Below, one piece after another: positions 37,704-49,849 of a stretch of 64,000 nucleotides of DNA. This DNA comes from Phycomyces blakesleeanus NRRL 1555(-) (lineage: Eukaryota; Mucoromycota; Mucoromycetes; Mucorales; Phycomycetaceae): the NCBI RefSeq assembly GCF_001638985.1, contig NW_017265147.1, positions 713,545 to 777,544 of the forward strand, read 5' to 3'. Position numbers and translations under genes: made by a program. The notes under the pieces are model-generated. The model searched no databases. It saw only the letters and a list, made by a program, of their open reading frames with translations, and was not told where the DNA came from. Positions within the stretch are counted from its first letter, which is position 1; each line of letters starts with the position of its first letter.

Positions 37704-37869
37704 CATGTGTTCAAGTTTGCGGAAGAAGTTGGAGACCAAGCACGAAGAAGTAGACTGAGAGGAATTATTCGACGAAAAGAATCTATGGTAACTCCTTGCC
37801 AAACTCCTCGAGTGATGTTTTCACCCAAGTTGAAGAAGAAAAAGCTAAATGAAGAAGGTCGACCATAAA
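37704..37869 (+). other. Open coding-like fragment, unidentified
   Basis: An uninterrupted frame reads NHVFKFAEEVGDQARRSRLRG and then a basic tail ending in KLKKKKLNEEGRP-stop. It lacks a start codon and could be a terminal exon or a relic. A possible acceptor (TTGAAAG) precedes it. No family is recognised. Confidence 0.25.
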
Positions 37870-38459
37870 ATATCAATAAAAATAAAAATAAATATTAGAT
37901 AACATTTTGTCTTCAGCAACAGGACTCTATACGTCGCTTTAAATTATGCAAAGTCTTGCTTCCCTTCTACTTAGTAGGTTTAATCAAGTTGGTCAGACTT
38001 GTTTTATATATTAAAGTGTCCCTTTTTTAAGTTTACTTGAATATTAAATATGTGTATTCTAGCTCCAAAAAAAAATAAGTCTAACAGCAGTAGAATCCAT
38101 AAAATCAGAAATATTATCTGTGAATAATACAAACAATGTTTGTTCGGGTAAAGGAACGTACTGATATTGAAACAGTAAAGTTTTTTTTTTAAAAAAAAAG
38201 CTGTTTCTATTCACCTTTTTTACGGCCTAAATAAAATGAAGACATTTGCTAAATTGATTCTGCTGCAACGATGTACATCATCAATCAGTCATGTTTCCAA
38301 CAGTAAGAACGAGTTAGAAAAAGTCTCTTGCTTTAACTTGCTTAAATAGTATTTTTTGTACTGATTATGTTATATGGCTCTTTTCTTAAGCAAAGAAATA
38401 TTTTAAATACATTCACTATTCAAGCATTATTGAACAACATCAACTGAGTGCTGAATAAA

Positions 38460-39665
38460 TGCTAGAAAGTGCTTAAGGTGGACGGACTGCATGCCTCAGA
38501 TATTCTAGTGGTCAAATCTTCAGTGTTCTTAACTTGGCTGTTTTACTTTCTTAGCTATTAACCAGAAGTGTTCAATAGGGTTGAGCTCAGGGAAATAAGG
38601 GGGGAATATAAGCGCATCTATATCCTCTTTTCAAGATTAATGCCTCTATCTCTTTAGCAGTGTGGATGGGAGCATTGTCCACCACTATGTATTGACCCTT
38701 CAATTCAGGAAAGCAGTCCATCTAATCCATGGTTTTTTCAAGAAAGTTTAGATAATGGCCAGTGACAGTACCTTTTCTGGTGGGCTTTTTGGTACCATCT
38801 GCAGTCTTTCTTTTGCGATTACTAAAAGCAATATTGATTGACTTGGACCAATTTTCCTGAGGTTTTCTCACTTCCATTAATACCACAAATTTTGCTAAAA
38901 CGGCACCTAATATTGTATCCAACACTACCCTGGTGAAAGGAGTTTCTAAAATAGCGAAGGTACCCTTTTAAGACCATTTTCCTGTGTGTTTTATGCTGAC
39001 GTTAAACGCAGACTCATCACCAAAAATGCAATTCTCGAAAAAATACATGTCTGTTGTAGCTCAGCTTATAACCCAGACTAAACGATCAGTAATTTTTGTT
39101 GGGTTATTTCTCGCTACTGGATGAATAGTAATCTTCTTGAAGGAAAGGTTACACTCTGTTTTTGAAATTTTATGAACACTATTCTTCTTTAAAGTGAAAT
39201 TTGCAAATCGTTTGGTAAGAGCCCACTGGGTCAACGAAACGAGCCAGTGGATTCTCGTTGTAGAAGTTGAGAAGGTAAGTTCGGTGTCTTCCTTTAGGCT
39301 GAGGGTTTGGTCTGTTAACCAAATTAGTTTGCTTCTCAAGAATATTCCAGCCTTTATCTTCTCTAAGCCTTTTAATCCATTTTTGTACCGTGCATTCAGC
39401 AATTCCACCCTTTAAACGGCCAGATTTTGCAGTATTGAACAGATTAACTTTATTTTAATAAACAAAAAGGAGTTTTTGTTTATTAGAGTATTGGCTGTAA
39501 TGCTTAGTTTGCTTCTTGGGGTTTTCTTCAATCTCCTCTATAGCAGTGTCTAGCTCAACATTCTCTTTGATCTGTTATTTTTCCTGTACCTCAAAATAGA
39601 GTATTATGTGAGTCAAATCCTTCAAATTGAAAGGTTGAGGTTCAGAATCCCAATAAATTGTGTCA
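38460..39665 (-). pseudogene. Tc1/mariner-family transposase relic
   Basis: Reading the minus strand with frameshifts and stops ignored gives a nearly complete transposase. The N-terminal part has WDSEPQPFNLKDLTH and IEEIEENPKKQTKHYSQYS. A helix-turn-helix region (SGRLKGGIAECTVQKWIKRL) follows, then the first catalytic Asp in IFGDESAFNVSI. The second Asp is in YIVVDNAPIHTAKEIEALI and the final Glu in PPYFPELNPIEHFW, about 34 residues later as in DD34E elements. Several stops and frame changes (for example at 38722 and 39061) make it non-functional. The architecture resembles a family abundant in mucoralean genomes (recalled, not checked). Terminal inverted repeats were not located. Confidence 0.85.
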
Positions 39666-39986
39666 TTGCCTTCCTCATCAACAATTTTTTCTTGCCCATC
39701 ATAAAAAAAAACGTGTACCTATTTACAAGTGCATTTTTTTAATTTTGAGATTTAAAAAAACGCCCTTTGAACAAATATTTACCCGCCCTTTTTTTTTTTC
39801 TAAAAAAAATCCGCCCTTTACTACAGTAGTATTGGAATGGCTGTATTTTTTATTTATTTTTTTATTTGGGCGCTCTTTTAATATTTTAGATCGACAAGTT
39901 TCCAAAATAAGAACGGAACCTCTTGCACTGCTTTTGTGTTGAAGTGTGTGTGCGCGTGTGTTCTTCCTGCTTCTTCTTATTTCCTA
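39666..39986. other. Flank of transposon relic and GMPPA-like promoter
   Basis: Contains repeated CGCCCTTT motifs (39760-39825) among poly-T tracts, possibly part of a transposon end, then the promoter of the next gene. No coding sequence is supported. Confidence 0.4.
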
Positions 39987-41523
39987 ATGTCTCAATATAA
40001 AGCCATTATTCTTGTTGGCGGACCATCCAGAGCAACTCGCTTCCGCCCCTTGTCTCTGGATGTGCCCAAGCCTTTGTTTCCCGTTGCAGGTGCACCAATC
40101 ATCTCTCATCATCTGGCTGCTCTGTCAAAAGTCGAAGGTCTTCAAGAAGTTTTGATTATCGGTTTCTTTGAAGACAGCGTATTTACGCGTTTTTTGGAGG
40201 ATGCTGCCAATGAGTACCCTCATATTAACATCCGGTAAGATACATCTAGCATCAAACCATCTTGTTTTTTCAGGGTCATTAATAACTTGACTTGGCACAT
40301 GTATTTTTTTTTGTTAGTTACCTCCGTGAATACCAATCGCTTGGCACTGCCGGTGGTCTGTTCCACTTCCGCGATGAAATTTTGCGTGGAAATCCTCAGC
40401 AGTTCTTTGTGATGCATGTAGACATCGCTTGTTCCTTCCCCTTGAATGAAATGATGGCTGCTCACATGAAACACCGAGGTTTGTGCACAATGCTGAGCAC
40501 AAAGGTGGGTTTATTCGATGCATAATGAGGTGTATGCGCAAAAAAAAATTATACTGACAACTGTAAAAAAAAACCAAATACGCAATCAAACAACAAAGGT
40601 ACCCCGCGACCAGGCCACCAAGTACGGTTGTCTTGTTGCCAAGCCTGACACCAACGAAGTACTTCATTATGTTGAGAAACCCGAGACATTTATCTCAGAT
40701 CTTATTTCTTGTGGCGTATACTTGTTTGATACAGCCGTGTTTGGTGAGATGAGAAAGGCTATCGAGAGAAAGAAGGATGTCCATCACGAAGAGAGCGATT
40801 ATCTCTGGACGTCTTCTGATGATAGACTGCGCCTGGAACAAGATCTCTTGAGACCTTTGTCAGAGAGCAGAAAGTTATATGTTTATGTGACCGAAAACTT
40901 CTGGCGCCAAATTAAGACTGCCAGTTCCGCAATTCCTGCCAACGCTGCCTACCTTGAGCAGTGTGCACGCGAAAATCCTTCTCGTTTGGCCCACAACAAG
41001 CCCGATGGTCCCGAGATTATTGGTGCTGTTTATATTCACCCATCTGCTCAAGTTGATCCTACTGCAAAGATCGGTCCTAATGTATCCATTGGGTCTCGTG
41101 TTCACATTGGCAAGGGTGTCCGTATCAAGGACTCTATTATTTTGGACAACGTTCAGATCGGCGTAAGTTGTTCTTTGTGTTTTTATAGAGAGCATTGTCG
41201 GTTGTTCTAACAGGCTTTTGTAGAATGCAGGCTGTGTATTACACTCTGTGATTGGATGGAATAGTAAGATTGGTGCTTGGGCACGCGTTGAGGGTACCCC
41301 TATTAGCGACCATAATACTTCTATGATGTCGAATGGTGTCAAGAGTCAGAGTATCACCATTCTTGGTAAGTTGGCCAAGATACACTATGAATACAAAAAT
41401 TAACACGTTTTCGTTTGTACAGGCAAAGAGGTGTCTGTTATGGATGAGACTATTATCCGCAACTGCATTGTTCTTCCCCACAAAGAACTCAAATCTTCAT
41501 TCCACAGTGAGATTCTCATGTAA
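39987..41523 (+). CDS. GMPPA: Mannose-1-phosphate guanylyltransferase alpha-like protein
   Basis: Five exons (39987-40234, 40318-40504, 40599-41162, 41224-41365, 41423-41523) give 413 aa. The nucleotidyltransferase fold starts at [18 protein letters not shown], with [11 protein letters not shown] and the conserved [33 protein letters not shown] and [12 protein letters not shown] match GMPPA. A left-handed beta-helix follows ([20 protein letters not shown]), and the end [18 protein letters not shown] is the GMPPA signature. GMPPA is the regulatory, GDP-mannose-sensing partner of the catalytic GMPPB/Psa1 in animals. Consistent with a regulatory role, the metal-binding NxD site reads HVDIA here and the loop GGxGTRL is altered to GGPSRATR. 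The exact activity is inferred. Confidence 0.9.
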
Positions 41524-42970
41524 ATGGGATTAGATTTTCAATATTTCACAACAAATTTAGCTTTCTAGTACAACCTTTATCTACAGTAAATAGTTCATAT
41601 TATTATCCAGGGACTTGTCTCTATTATTAAATATATTGATGTTTTCCTCACATTATTTTATAAAGAAGAAAATGGATAGAATCTTTGTTACAAAAATTGA
41701 ATTCTGGGACAGTTATAAAAAGGATAATATATATTACTCTAATACATTCAAATAAAATATGCAACAAAGTAAGAAAGAACAGTAAACAATATCATACGAC
41801 CTAAAACCACTTATACTTTACAAAGTTTTACAGTTGGCCTATGTCTTAACAAAATTTAACTTTATATATAATTTATTGATCCTGGATTAAACCTTGAGCT
41901 TAGTGCTTTGGTTTTAGACAATCATCACAATGTTTCTTAGTTTTTTAGTCATTAATAATAATGATATTGCCTTACTATGTATATTTTATGTAGTAAGGAT
42001 ACTTGTTTAATTATTTGCTTTTATTTATGTTATTGAATTATCATTAATGTGTCGTATTCTTCAAGGATATAAGAATAGACAAGAAGTGCTTAAACACCAC
42101 ACAATATATTGTGTTTTCTTTTCTGTTTCAATGTGGAGCATATGTACTTTGTCTGTGATTTCTAAAGTTAACCAGGCAAATATCTCGGTCGTTATTGAAT
42201 AGACATGAACAAAATAATATATAAAAAACTGAATTAACTAATAAATTGCTTTGAATAAAGTTACTTTTCTCCCCCTCTTCTTCTTGTTTTACCAATATGT
42301 GCATAAAAAAGGTCACGTGATCGCGTGGCTTTTGACTTCATGTTGCGCAAAAATAACCCCTTTGCTTCTCGGCTGGGCTACTGAGAGGAAAAACTTCTCT
42401 TTCTTCCCTTGTTACCTTTTTTATTTTTCTAATTCATCGACCTCTGTACGGTGAAATTTCTCTAAGGAGATAATTAAAAGAAAAATAAATAAGAAAAAAA
42501 AAGGTGAGCACATCTAAAGTCGTATACAAGTAAATGGCTTCGTAGATGGAGCTGTATAGATGAGCCGTGTTAGAAACAGACGCAGAAAAAGCAATCTTGA
42601 ATGTCATGACACTCTTTCGTCTGTCAAACTTGAATTACTGATCATTTCCGAGAATAAATATGTTCTGATAATCTCTGATACAAAAAGCCAATTCTGCATG
42701 CGTCTTTGTTTATTTTCCTAATTCACTTTCAATAGTACAAACAAACAAGAAACCCAAACAAAAGACAAGAAAAAAAAAGTATGTCACCTGGACAATACAA
42801 ACATGACAAAAATAACAAAAAAAAATTAACAAGAGCATCAATAACAACACTAAATATGTGGAGAGCAATAAGGAAGATAGTAGATAAATACACACTTAAA
42901 TATAAATTTCACAATTACTGATATATATGTATATATATGTATATATATACTTGAATTAACAGTGGATGAC
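41524..42970. promoter_or_regulatory. Intergenic about 1.4 kb; CK2 beta upstream region
   Basis: No gene is seen. A TCACGTGA palindrome lies at 42313-42320. A possible 5'-UTR intron could run from a GGTGAGC donor near 42503 to TTAACAG ending at 42961, just before the CK2 beta start; this is an inference from splice-like motifs. Confidence 0.4.
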
Positions 42971-43840
42971 ATGAGCAGTGGATCAGATAGTGATTATGCA
43001 AAGTACTGGATAGACTGGTTCTTGGGAACCAAGGGTAACGAATACTTTTGCGAGGTAGACGAGGAATACATTCTTGATCGGTTCAATTTGACTGGTCTGA
43101 ATGTCGAAGTACAGCATTACTACCTAGAGGCACTTGACATGATAACCGATAATCTTGGTAAGCAATCCCTGGTCAGTCAAAAATTCAGAAATTTTAAATT
43201 TTAATTCGTGGAAATCTGTAGACGAAGAGAGCCTGGATGAGAAGGTTCGGGAGCAGATTGAGAAAGCTGCTCGTCACTTGTATGGTCTTATCCACGCACG
43301 TTTTGTTATCACCACTCGCGGTCTTGCCAAGATGGTAATAGTAATAGTAATTAGCCAAGACTAACCGGTGATCGGATAAATAACAAAGCCCAAACATCAT
43401 AGTTGGATAAATACAAAAAGGCCGAATTCGGTCGATGCCCTCGCGTACTCTGTAACCTTCAGTCTTTACTACCAGTCGGTATGTCCGATGTTCCAATGAC
43501 AAAGACCGTCAAGCTGTACTGTCCTCGTTGTGAAGATATATACAATCCAAAATCATCGCGCCATGCTTCTATCGATGGAGCCTATTTTGGAACTAGCATG
43601 CCACACATGCTTTTCCAAGTTCACCCTACATACTTACCTGCCAAGAGCCACGAACGTTACATTCCTCGTATTTTTGGTTTCAAGGTTCATGACATTGCAG
43701 AGCAACACAGATGGCAGGATCAAGCACGTCTTCGTTTTGAAGAAAAACAGCGCGATGAAGGGAGACAACAAAGAGATGCCCGTGCTTTAGGAGCTGCTGT
43801 GCCCTCCAAACCAACATTAGAAGGAGGCAACAAGGAATAG
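42971..43840 (+). CDS. CKB1: Casein kinase II regulatory (beta) subunit
   Basis: Three exons (42971-43157, 43222-43334, 43403-43840) give 245 aa. The protein begins [13 protein letters not shown]; an in-frame GTG lies three codons earlier but the ATG is used. Characteristic motifs are [21 protein letters not shown] and [15 protein letters not shown]. The zinc finger that drives dimerisation has four cysteines (CPRVLC and CPRC), and [17 protein letters not shown] follows. The C-terminus has a charged extension ([15 protein letters not shown]) beyond the conserved HPxYLPxK core. CK2 is a constitutive Ser/Thr kinase; the beta dimer docks substrates and the catalytic alpha subunits. Confidence 0.97.
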
Positions 43841-45080
43841 AAGTAAACCCTAATCCGTGCCTCGAATGAAATCACATACTCACCTACTCACAATTTCTCT
43901 TTTTATCTTTCTATCTTTATTTCAATTTCTACCTTTATCTCTATCTACATGAAGTCTTTCGAGTTCCCTTATTTTTTTCTTTAATCATAAGCTCGAAGGA
44001 AAAGAAGTTTATTTTCTAACAAGAAAAAGAGAGAGAGAGAGAGGCTACTACCAAATGCGTGTGTGTATGTGTATATATATATATATATGCGTCTGTGTCT
44101 CATAAAATTGAATTACTATATAAATCATTGTGCAGGACAATATGTACATTTTCTTTAATGCTGTTAAGTAACTTGGGATGCTTGGACAGTACTTCTCCGA
44201 AATGACTATACAAAACAAAACCAAGTATTATATTGTTCCTATAGTTTTTTCTTTTGTTCTTCTGATTAATTTGAGAGTTCCCGACTTAGCTCAGGACATA
44301 TATGCTTGTCTATTACTCCAAAGTATAGAATCCAGACCCCATATTATGTTTCTCTGCTAATACTAGTTTGTATGGTACAAATTCCTATTTCTGGAATATG
44401 TGGACTATCATTAGCACCAGTACTTTTTGTAAAAATTCAAATAATACATTTTGACTCTCAAAGTACTTTAATGGATTCCTGTTATTATTAAGCAGATTTG
44501 AAAAGAAAAATGGTAGCGTTATATTCAACCAAAAACACTTTAACTTACAATTAAACAGTTAGTCCGTCCACGCCAACTGTAATATTAAACGGATATTTAG
44601 TTCTGACCAAAAACTATCAATTACTACATGTCTGCCAAAGACTTTAAAACATCTTTTGCTTATAAATAAATATTCATAACGGTCTTGATTCTAACAAAAC
44701 GGAGAAAAAATAAGCATTTGGCAAGTTTAGGTTTAACGCCTTTTTTTTAGCTAAAATTATTCCTTGTTTTACTGATTGTAAAGAGAGAAAAATAAGTAAA
44801 TGAGAAGAATTCTAATTGAATACATTTACTAGAAAATCTGCTATTTCTTTAATAAAATATATTCTCAAACAAAATATACTTCTTTAACATTCATTTCTTG
44901 AATACTTCGTTAATGATTTTCCTCTTTCCATTCCATATCTTTCTTTTCTACTTTGTTGCATGCGTCACCAAAGCGTGTCACCTTCCGCATTTAGTAGAAA
45001 TTGTGTCTGCCCCGGAAACGACTCTTTTTATTTTTCCTATTCCACAGCTGTCTTGGTCGCTTTTTTTTCTGGTTTAAAGG
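43841..45080. other. Intergenic about 1.2 kb, no gene seen
   Basis: CK2 beta 3' flank, GA and TA microsatellites near 44028-44090, then the promoter of the AMPK beta gene. Short frames only. Confidence 0.55.
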
Positions 45081-45741
45081 ATGGGAAACTCGGCATCTAC
45101 CGAGCAAACGCAAACAGCCTCGAACGGCTTCAAAAGACAAAGCATGAGCAATCCAATAGACCACACGTCCAGCGACGCTTACACTGAAGATTCATCCACT
45201 GCTGAAATTGTCGGTTCGCATAAATCAGCCGAGTCCTTGCCGTTTCAAATGTCAATTACCGAACCTCTTGATGATTCTTTTGCTAATCGACCAACATCAC
45301 CACAACCCATCATTTCCGACAACGAAGCTCCTTCTTCATTCCCCTCTTCGCCGCCCCACACTCGACACCCGCAACCGGAAATGCCCAAGGCCGTGCCAGT
45401 CGCCACAGGCAAAGCGGGCTGGGTGTCAAGTACTGGCAACACAAGTCCTTGGGTTGGGTCCCTTTCTTCATCTGCATCTTCTAACCGTCGTGACTCTATT
45501 CATGGACCGTACTATCGTGCACGTGGAATGAGCATTAACCGTGATTCTGAAGCAGACGAAGATTCTCCTGCTCCACAACAACCAATACTTCCTAAAATGA
45601 TTGGACAACACAAATCCAATGAGCCAGATAGTCAAGGTAATATGAAATATGTGAAGTGAAGTTATTGCACACACATATGTATGCGTGAGGAAGTGAGGGA
45701 GTGAGTGTGCATAAAGGCAAATTAAGCTAATATTTCCTTTT

Positions 45742-45775
<34 letters not shown>

Positions 45776-46649
45776 CGTCGTCGTCGTTGTCATTGTTTTT
45801 GTTGCTAATTCTAGGCGTAACCACACTTCTCACTTGGACACAGGGAGGAAATAATGTGTATGTGACAGGTACATTCAATGGATGGAAACACAAGATAAAG
45901 CTGGTGAAAAGGTAAGAAAACAAATTATAGAGCAAGAAGAAAATATGACAATGAAAGACCAAGTGTGTACGCAGATACTAAGAGCAAATGTGTTTCTGTT
46001 ATTTATGTAGTACACATGACTTTAATGTTGTGTTGGAATTACCGCCAGGAACACATCGGTTAAAGTTTATAGTGGATGACGAATGGAAATGTTCAAATGA
46101 CTTGGAAACGGCGACTGATCCAAAAGGAAATCTGGTCAACTACATTCGGGTGATGGATGAGGATGAAGACTCTACCGATGAATTCAATAGTCCTAGTAAA
46201 GGCCTGGATCGGTCGGGTGCTTCTACTCCTGAAGAGGAATATACCTCCAAGGTCCCCTCTGATCTTTTGGCTCTTGCTACAGCTATGGCTTCTGCAGAAG
46301 ACGACAAAAACCGTATGGCGGCTCTAGAGTGGGAACGAAAGCAACCCCAGCCTCCAGGCCTACCTCCTCACCTTGAGAAAGTCTTGTTGAATTCGCAAGC
46401 TGTGAGCGAAGAAGACAACTCCGTTCTCATGGAGCCAAATCATGTGACACTGAATCATCTGTACGCCTGTTCCATTAAAGATCAGGTCATGGCACTCTCT
46501 ACTACGACACGGTATCGTAAAAAGGTAATAAGTCAAGGAGATATGTGAGTGTATCTGTGCGTGTTTGTGAAGATATAACCTCTATTTATATTGTGCTTAT
46601 ATAGTACGTTACAACTATGTATTACCGACCAGTGTTTCCAAAGAATTAA
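45081..46649 (+). CDS. GAL83: AMPK/SNF1 complex beta subunit
   Basis: Four exons (45081-45636, 45815-45911, 46011-46524, 46605-46649) give 403 aa. It starts MGNSAS, an N-myristoylation signal as in mammalian AMPK beta. A long Ser/Pro-rich region of about 185 residues follows. The glycogen-binding CBM48 domain has LLTWTQGGNNVYVTGTFNGW and LPPGTHRLKFIVDDEW. The C-terminal ASC domain, which bridges the alpha and gamma subunits, has EPNHVTLNHLYACSIKDQVM and ends YVTTMYYRPVFPKN. The yeast counterparts are Gal83, Sip1 and Sip2. The first intron carries a TTG/TCG triplet run. It should target the SNF1 kinase to membranes and glycogen under energy stress (family knowledge). Confidence 0.96.
45741..45798. 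repeat. Triplet microsatellite (TTG)n(TCG)n
   Basis: About twelve TTG units followed by TCG units inside the first intron of the AMPK beta gene. Confidence 0.85.
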
Positions 46650-47257
46650 GATTTCATAGTGGTAAAGAATGAAAGAAAGATCGTAAATGGAGCCTCTACG
46701 TACCCTCTCCTTACAAGACAGACCGGAAACACATACACACACACATATATATATACATATACACATACATACACACACACACACTTATATATATATATAT
46801 ATAGATACGTACAAACGTACATATGGAAATGTTCTATAGTTTTAATCTTTAAGAAAACTGCTTTGTATATGTTTACTTCTATTGGGGAGAGCAGAAGAAG
46901 AGAGTGTAGATAAAGAAGTGTCATGTATATGTGTATATGTATATATATTTATATATATACTTTTATAGTCCTGCTTTTACCATTCTCTTGCAATTTAACA
47001 TGTATATTCTACCCCACAGTAAATAAGTTTCAACTTTTCTTTTTTGATATTGGAAACAGTTTTACACACACACAAAAGACATTAAAGTCATGAAAATATA
47101 GTTATTTTTATTTTTTATTTCTAGTCTTTTTTTATTTTTATTTGATGTATATGTATTTTAGGGAGGGAATATGCAAGGTGTATATGTAAAAATGTATGTA
47201 GAATGCTTATGTAGGAGTGGTTTTTGTATATAAAAGAAGTGGAATTTGGTGGGTATT
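46650..47257. other. Convergent intergenic region with CA/TA microsatellites
   Basis: Spacer between the stops of the AMPK beta (+) and fucosyltransferase-like (-) genes. Dinucleotide CA and TA runs occupy 46732-46803 and more TATA runs about 46925-46960. No gene is seen. Confidence 0.6.
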
Positions 47258-48778
47258 TCATACAATTGGAGAAGGAAGGCCAAAATATTCAACAGAGTTT
47301 GAAAGCACTGCGCCTTCAAGCATGGCCTCTTTTCGTGCTTCGACAATTTGAGTGGTGAAGCTACTTGAGCGGCCACAGACGTGAGGAACACCTGCAAAAA
47401 ATGAATCGGCTCTCATTGCTAGCAGCTTGTCAACAATACCCAAAAGTCCGCTGTCATGTTTTCCAACGATATTAGGAACGCTTATAGATGTCCAGTTTGC
47501 AGGGGGAGGGCCTATGTGTGAATTTCCGGACTCTTCTAGACTAGTGACTCTAACGGGGACATGGCTGTAAAGGTATGCCATGGCTTTGTGGTGATGAGGG
47601 GTGAGCATTTTTAAGTGGAAGGTGGCTGAAGCTGAGCGCATCTGTGTAGGGTCTGTGATGTTTTTGACAATTGCAGAGTATATTGCCTGCTCACTGAATG
47701 TGTGGGGGTAATCAGTCAAAAGGAAGAGTTTGTGAGGAACTCCGTCATCGCTAATGTCGCTCGTGAGCTTCTCGACGAGTGTTTGAGCACATTCGACCAA
47801 ATTCTCAGCGGGCTCGAGAGTCTCTGTGCGCCAATGGACTGCCCGATATGGACCTAGACTTGATGCAATCTGGTCTGCAAATCCAGTTACACGCTCATTG
47901 TACGGAATAGGAAGATTTGAGAGTGGGTGGTGTACAAATGGGTACCTGGAAAAGATAATAGAGTCAAATTTAGTTTATTATCATAGAGATTGATCATTAA
48001 CAACAACAGAAGAGGGGAAAAAAAACTTACCGTCTGTCATAGAACAAACCGAGTACTTCGATACCATCATCTTCAGTAAGGAATTCATATACTTGTCTTT
48101 CGATATCAACACGCAATTCGGGTTGTCTGTGTTCCTTCATCAACAAAAGTCTATCAGGAAGGTTTCGTGGTGCGAGGAGTGGGTCGAGACAATTTTGTGG
48201 TGACATGTAAGGATTTCCTGTGGTAGGGTCTACGCGAATGTGAAGATTTCTATTGGTACCGGCACGGCCAAGGGCTTTACGCTCTTTGAGCCAGGCAGTA
48301 AAATCGGCCATTGTAATGGTATTGAAATGATCTTTGTTTTGTTTTCCCCAGCTATTTGAGTAGTAAAAATCAAAGGGGTGGCGAAGACAGGCACCGAGAC
48401 GAGAGTTTTTAACATTAGGTAAGACGACTGTTCGATTAACAAGACCGGACATAAAGGCAATTTGTTGAAGATGTATTTGTGCCTTTGATTCTAAATAAGA
48501 TGTTGTGTTGGTTAGCAATGTTTCTCTTTATCTTTCTTATTATCATAACTATTTTATTTACCTTGCTCCATAATCTTTAATGGCAAAATGAATCTACATG
48601 GTCCACCGCAGTATTTCATATCTATTCTATTAACTTCTTGCTTGATGTGATGGTTGACTGTGTTAACGACAAATGTGACTGGAGGTGCTATAGATGGCTG
48701 CCACCGAAGGCTCGCTACAAGCATGCAAATAAAGAAAATCGCGGCAACCCATGCCTGTGTGCGTCGCAGGGGGGACAT
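47258..48778 (-). CDS. GDP-fucose protein O-fucosyltransferase-like type II membrane protein
   Basis: Three exons (48562-48778, 48031-48490, 47258-47945) give 454 aa. A short cytosolic MSPLRRTQ segment precedes a signal anchor (WVAAIFFICMLVASL), the layout of a Golgi glycosyltransferase. The luminal part has CGGPCRFILPLKIMEQESKA, then HLQQIAFMSGLVNRTVVLPNV, matching the N-terminal fold of O-fucosyltransferase-like (GT65/GT68-related) proteins. YRAVHWRTET is the HxRx motif region that binds GDP-fucose. KLLAMRADSFFAGVPHVCGRSSSF closes the sugar-nucleotide fold. Donor and acceptor are not proven; many fungal members are uncharacterised. TTDYPHT-type NDP-binding contacts and several NxT/S sequons are present. 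Confidence 0.75.
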
Positions 48779-49849
48779 GGTATTTTGTAATTTAATATTG
48801 AATTCTTAAAGAGCGAAGAAAGATGCTGGGAAAAAAGAAAGCCTAAAATATAGTTCCTGACGGTAAGTTTTTATACCCAAAAGATCGTCACTTGTGTACG
48901 GTTCATCAAACGATCATCTATTATCCAATCAACGCTAGAGGACTAACTTGTGATAGTAAGACGATAAAAGAAAAGAAAAAAAGGCCAAGACAGAGCTAAG
49001 ATAGTGATGTATTATATTATCAAGATCAAGATCAAGACCAAGACTAAACGTTTCATCTACTTCAACGCTTATTGTCCAAGGGTTATCTGTTCTAATGCTT
49101 GCTTTCGAATACGCTGACTATATGTAACATGTCTTGTAAAAACGTGTTTACTCTCATCTTCCTGATCGGTTTTTACATGTATTTTGAATTAACTTTAAGG
49201 GCATATTTCCCATCTTGTGGATCATTGTACTACATTATCGTGACATAATATTCGCACTAACATTGGAAAAGCTTGCCCCCCTTTAAGAGTCCGTGGTAAC
49301 TAAATATTTATACAATAATAATTACTGTCTCAAATTGCGGCTTTAAAAAATCCCAATAGTGAATTTAAGATAATAATAATAAAAAATGCGGGTTATGAAA
49401 TACCAATCTGCGCACTCAAACAAATTCAATTGATGGTTTTGTAAAAACCAGATAGTGGATTTATTTAGTTAATTGGTGTTTCTTTTAGATTATTGATTTT
49501 GAACTAAGCATAAGAAAAAACAACAACAAAAATACAGCGGAAGAAGGACAAGGGAGAACTAACGCAGAAGAAGGTAAGGAAGATATGAATTATATCGTGG
49601 ATAATGAGAATGGAAATCTCAACTAATTTTATATACATGGTCCAAAAAAAACGGCTCGCATCTTTTAACATATATTATGAATGATAAAGATATTACTAAT
49701 TCAAAGCTATATGTAAAGGTACACAATACTTATTACAGTATAATGCTTGGAAGGACAAAACTACAAAGTATATATGTTAATAATATGAAAATAAAATACA
49801 GCTTTAATATTGAATCTGGCTAGAGTCCTTTTACTAAAGTAATTCCAAT

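Noticed and set aside
40875..41342. 155-codon minus-strand frame
   Set aside because: Antisense to the beta-helix exons of the GMPPA-like gene.
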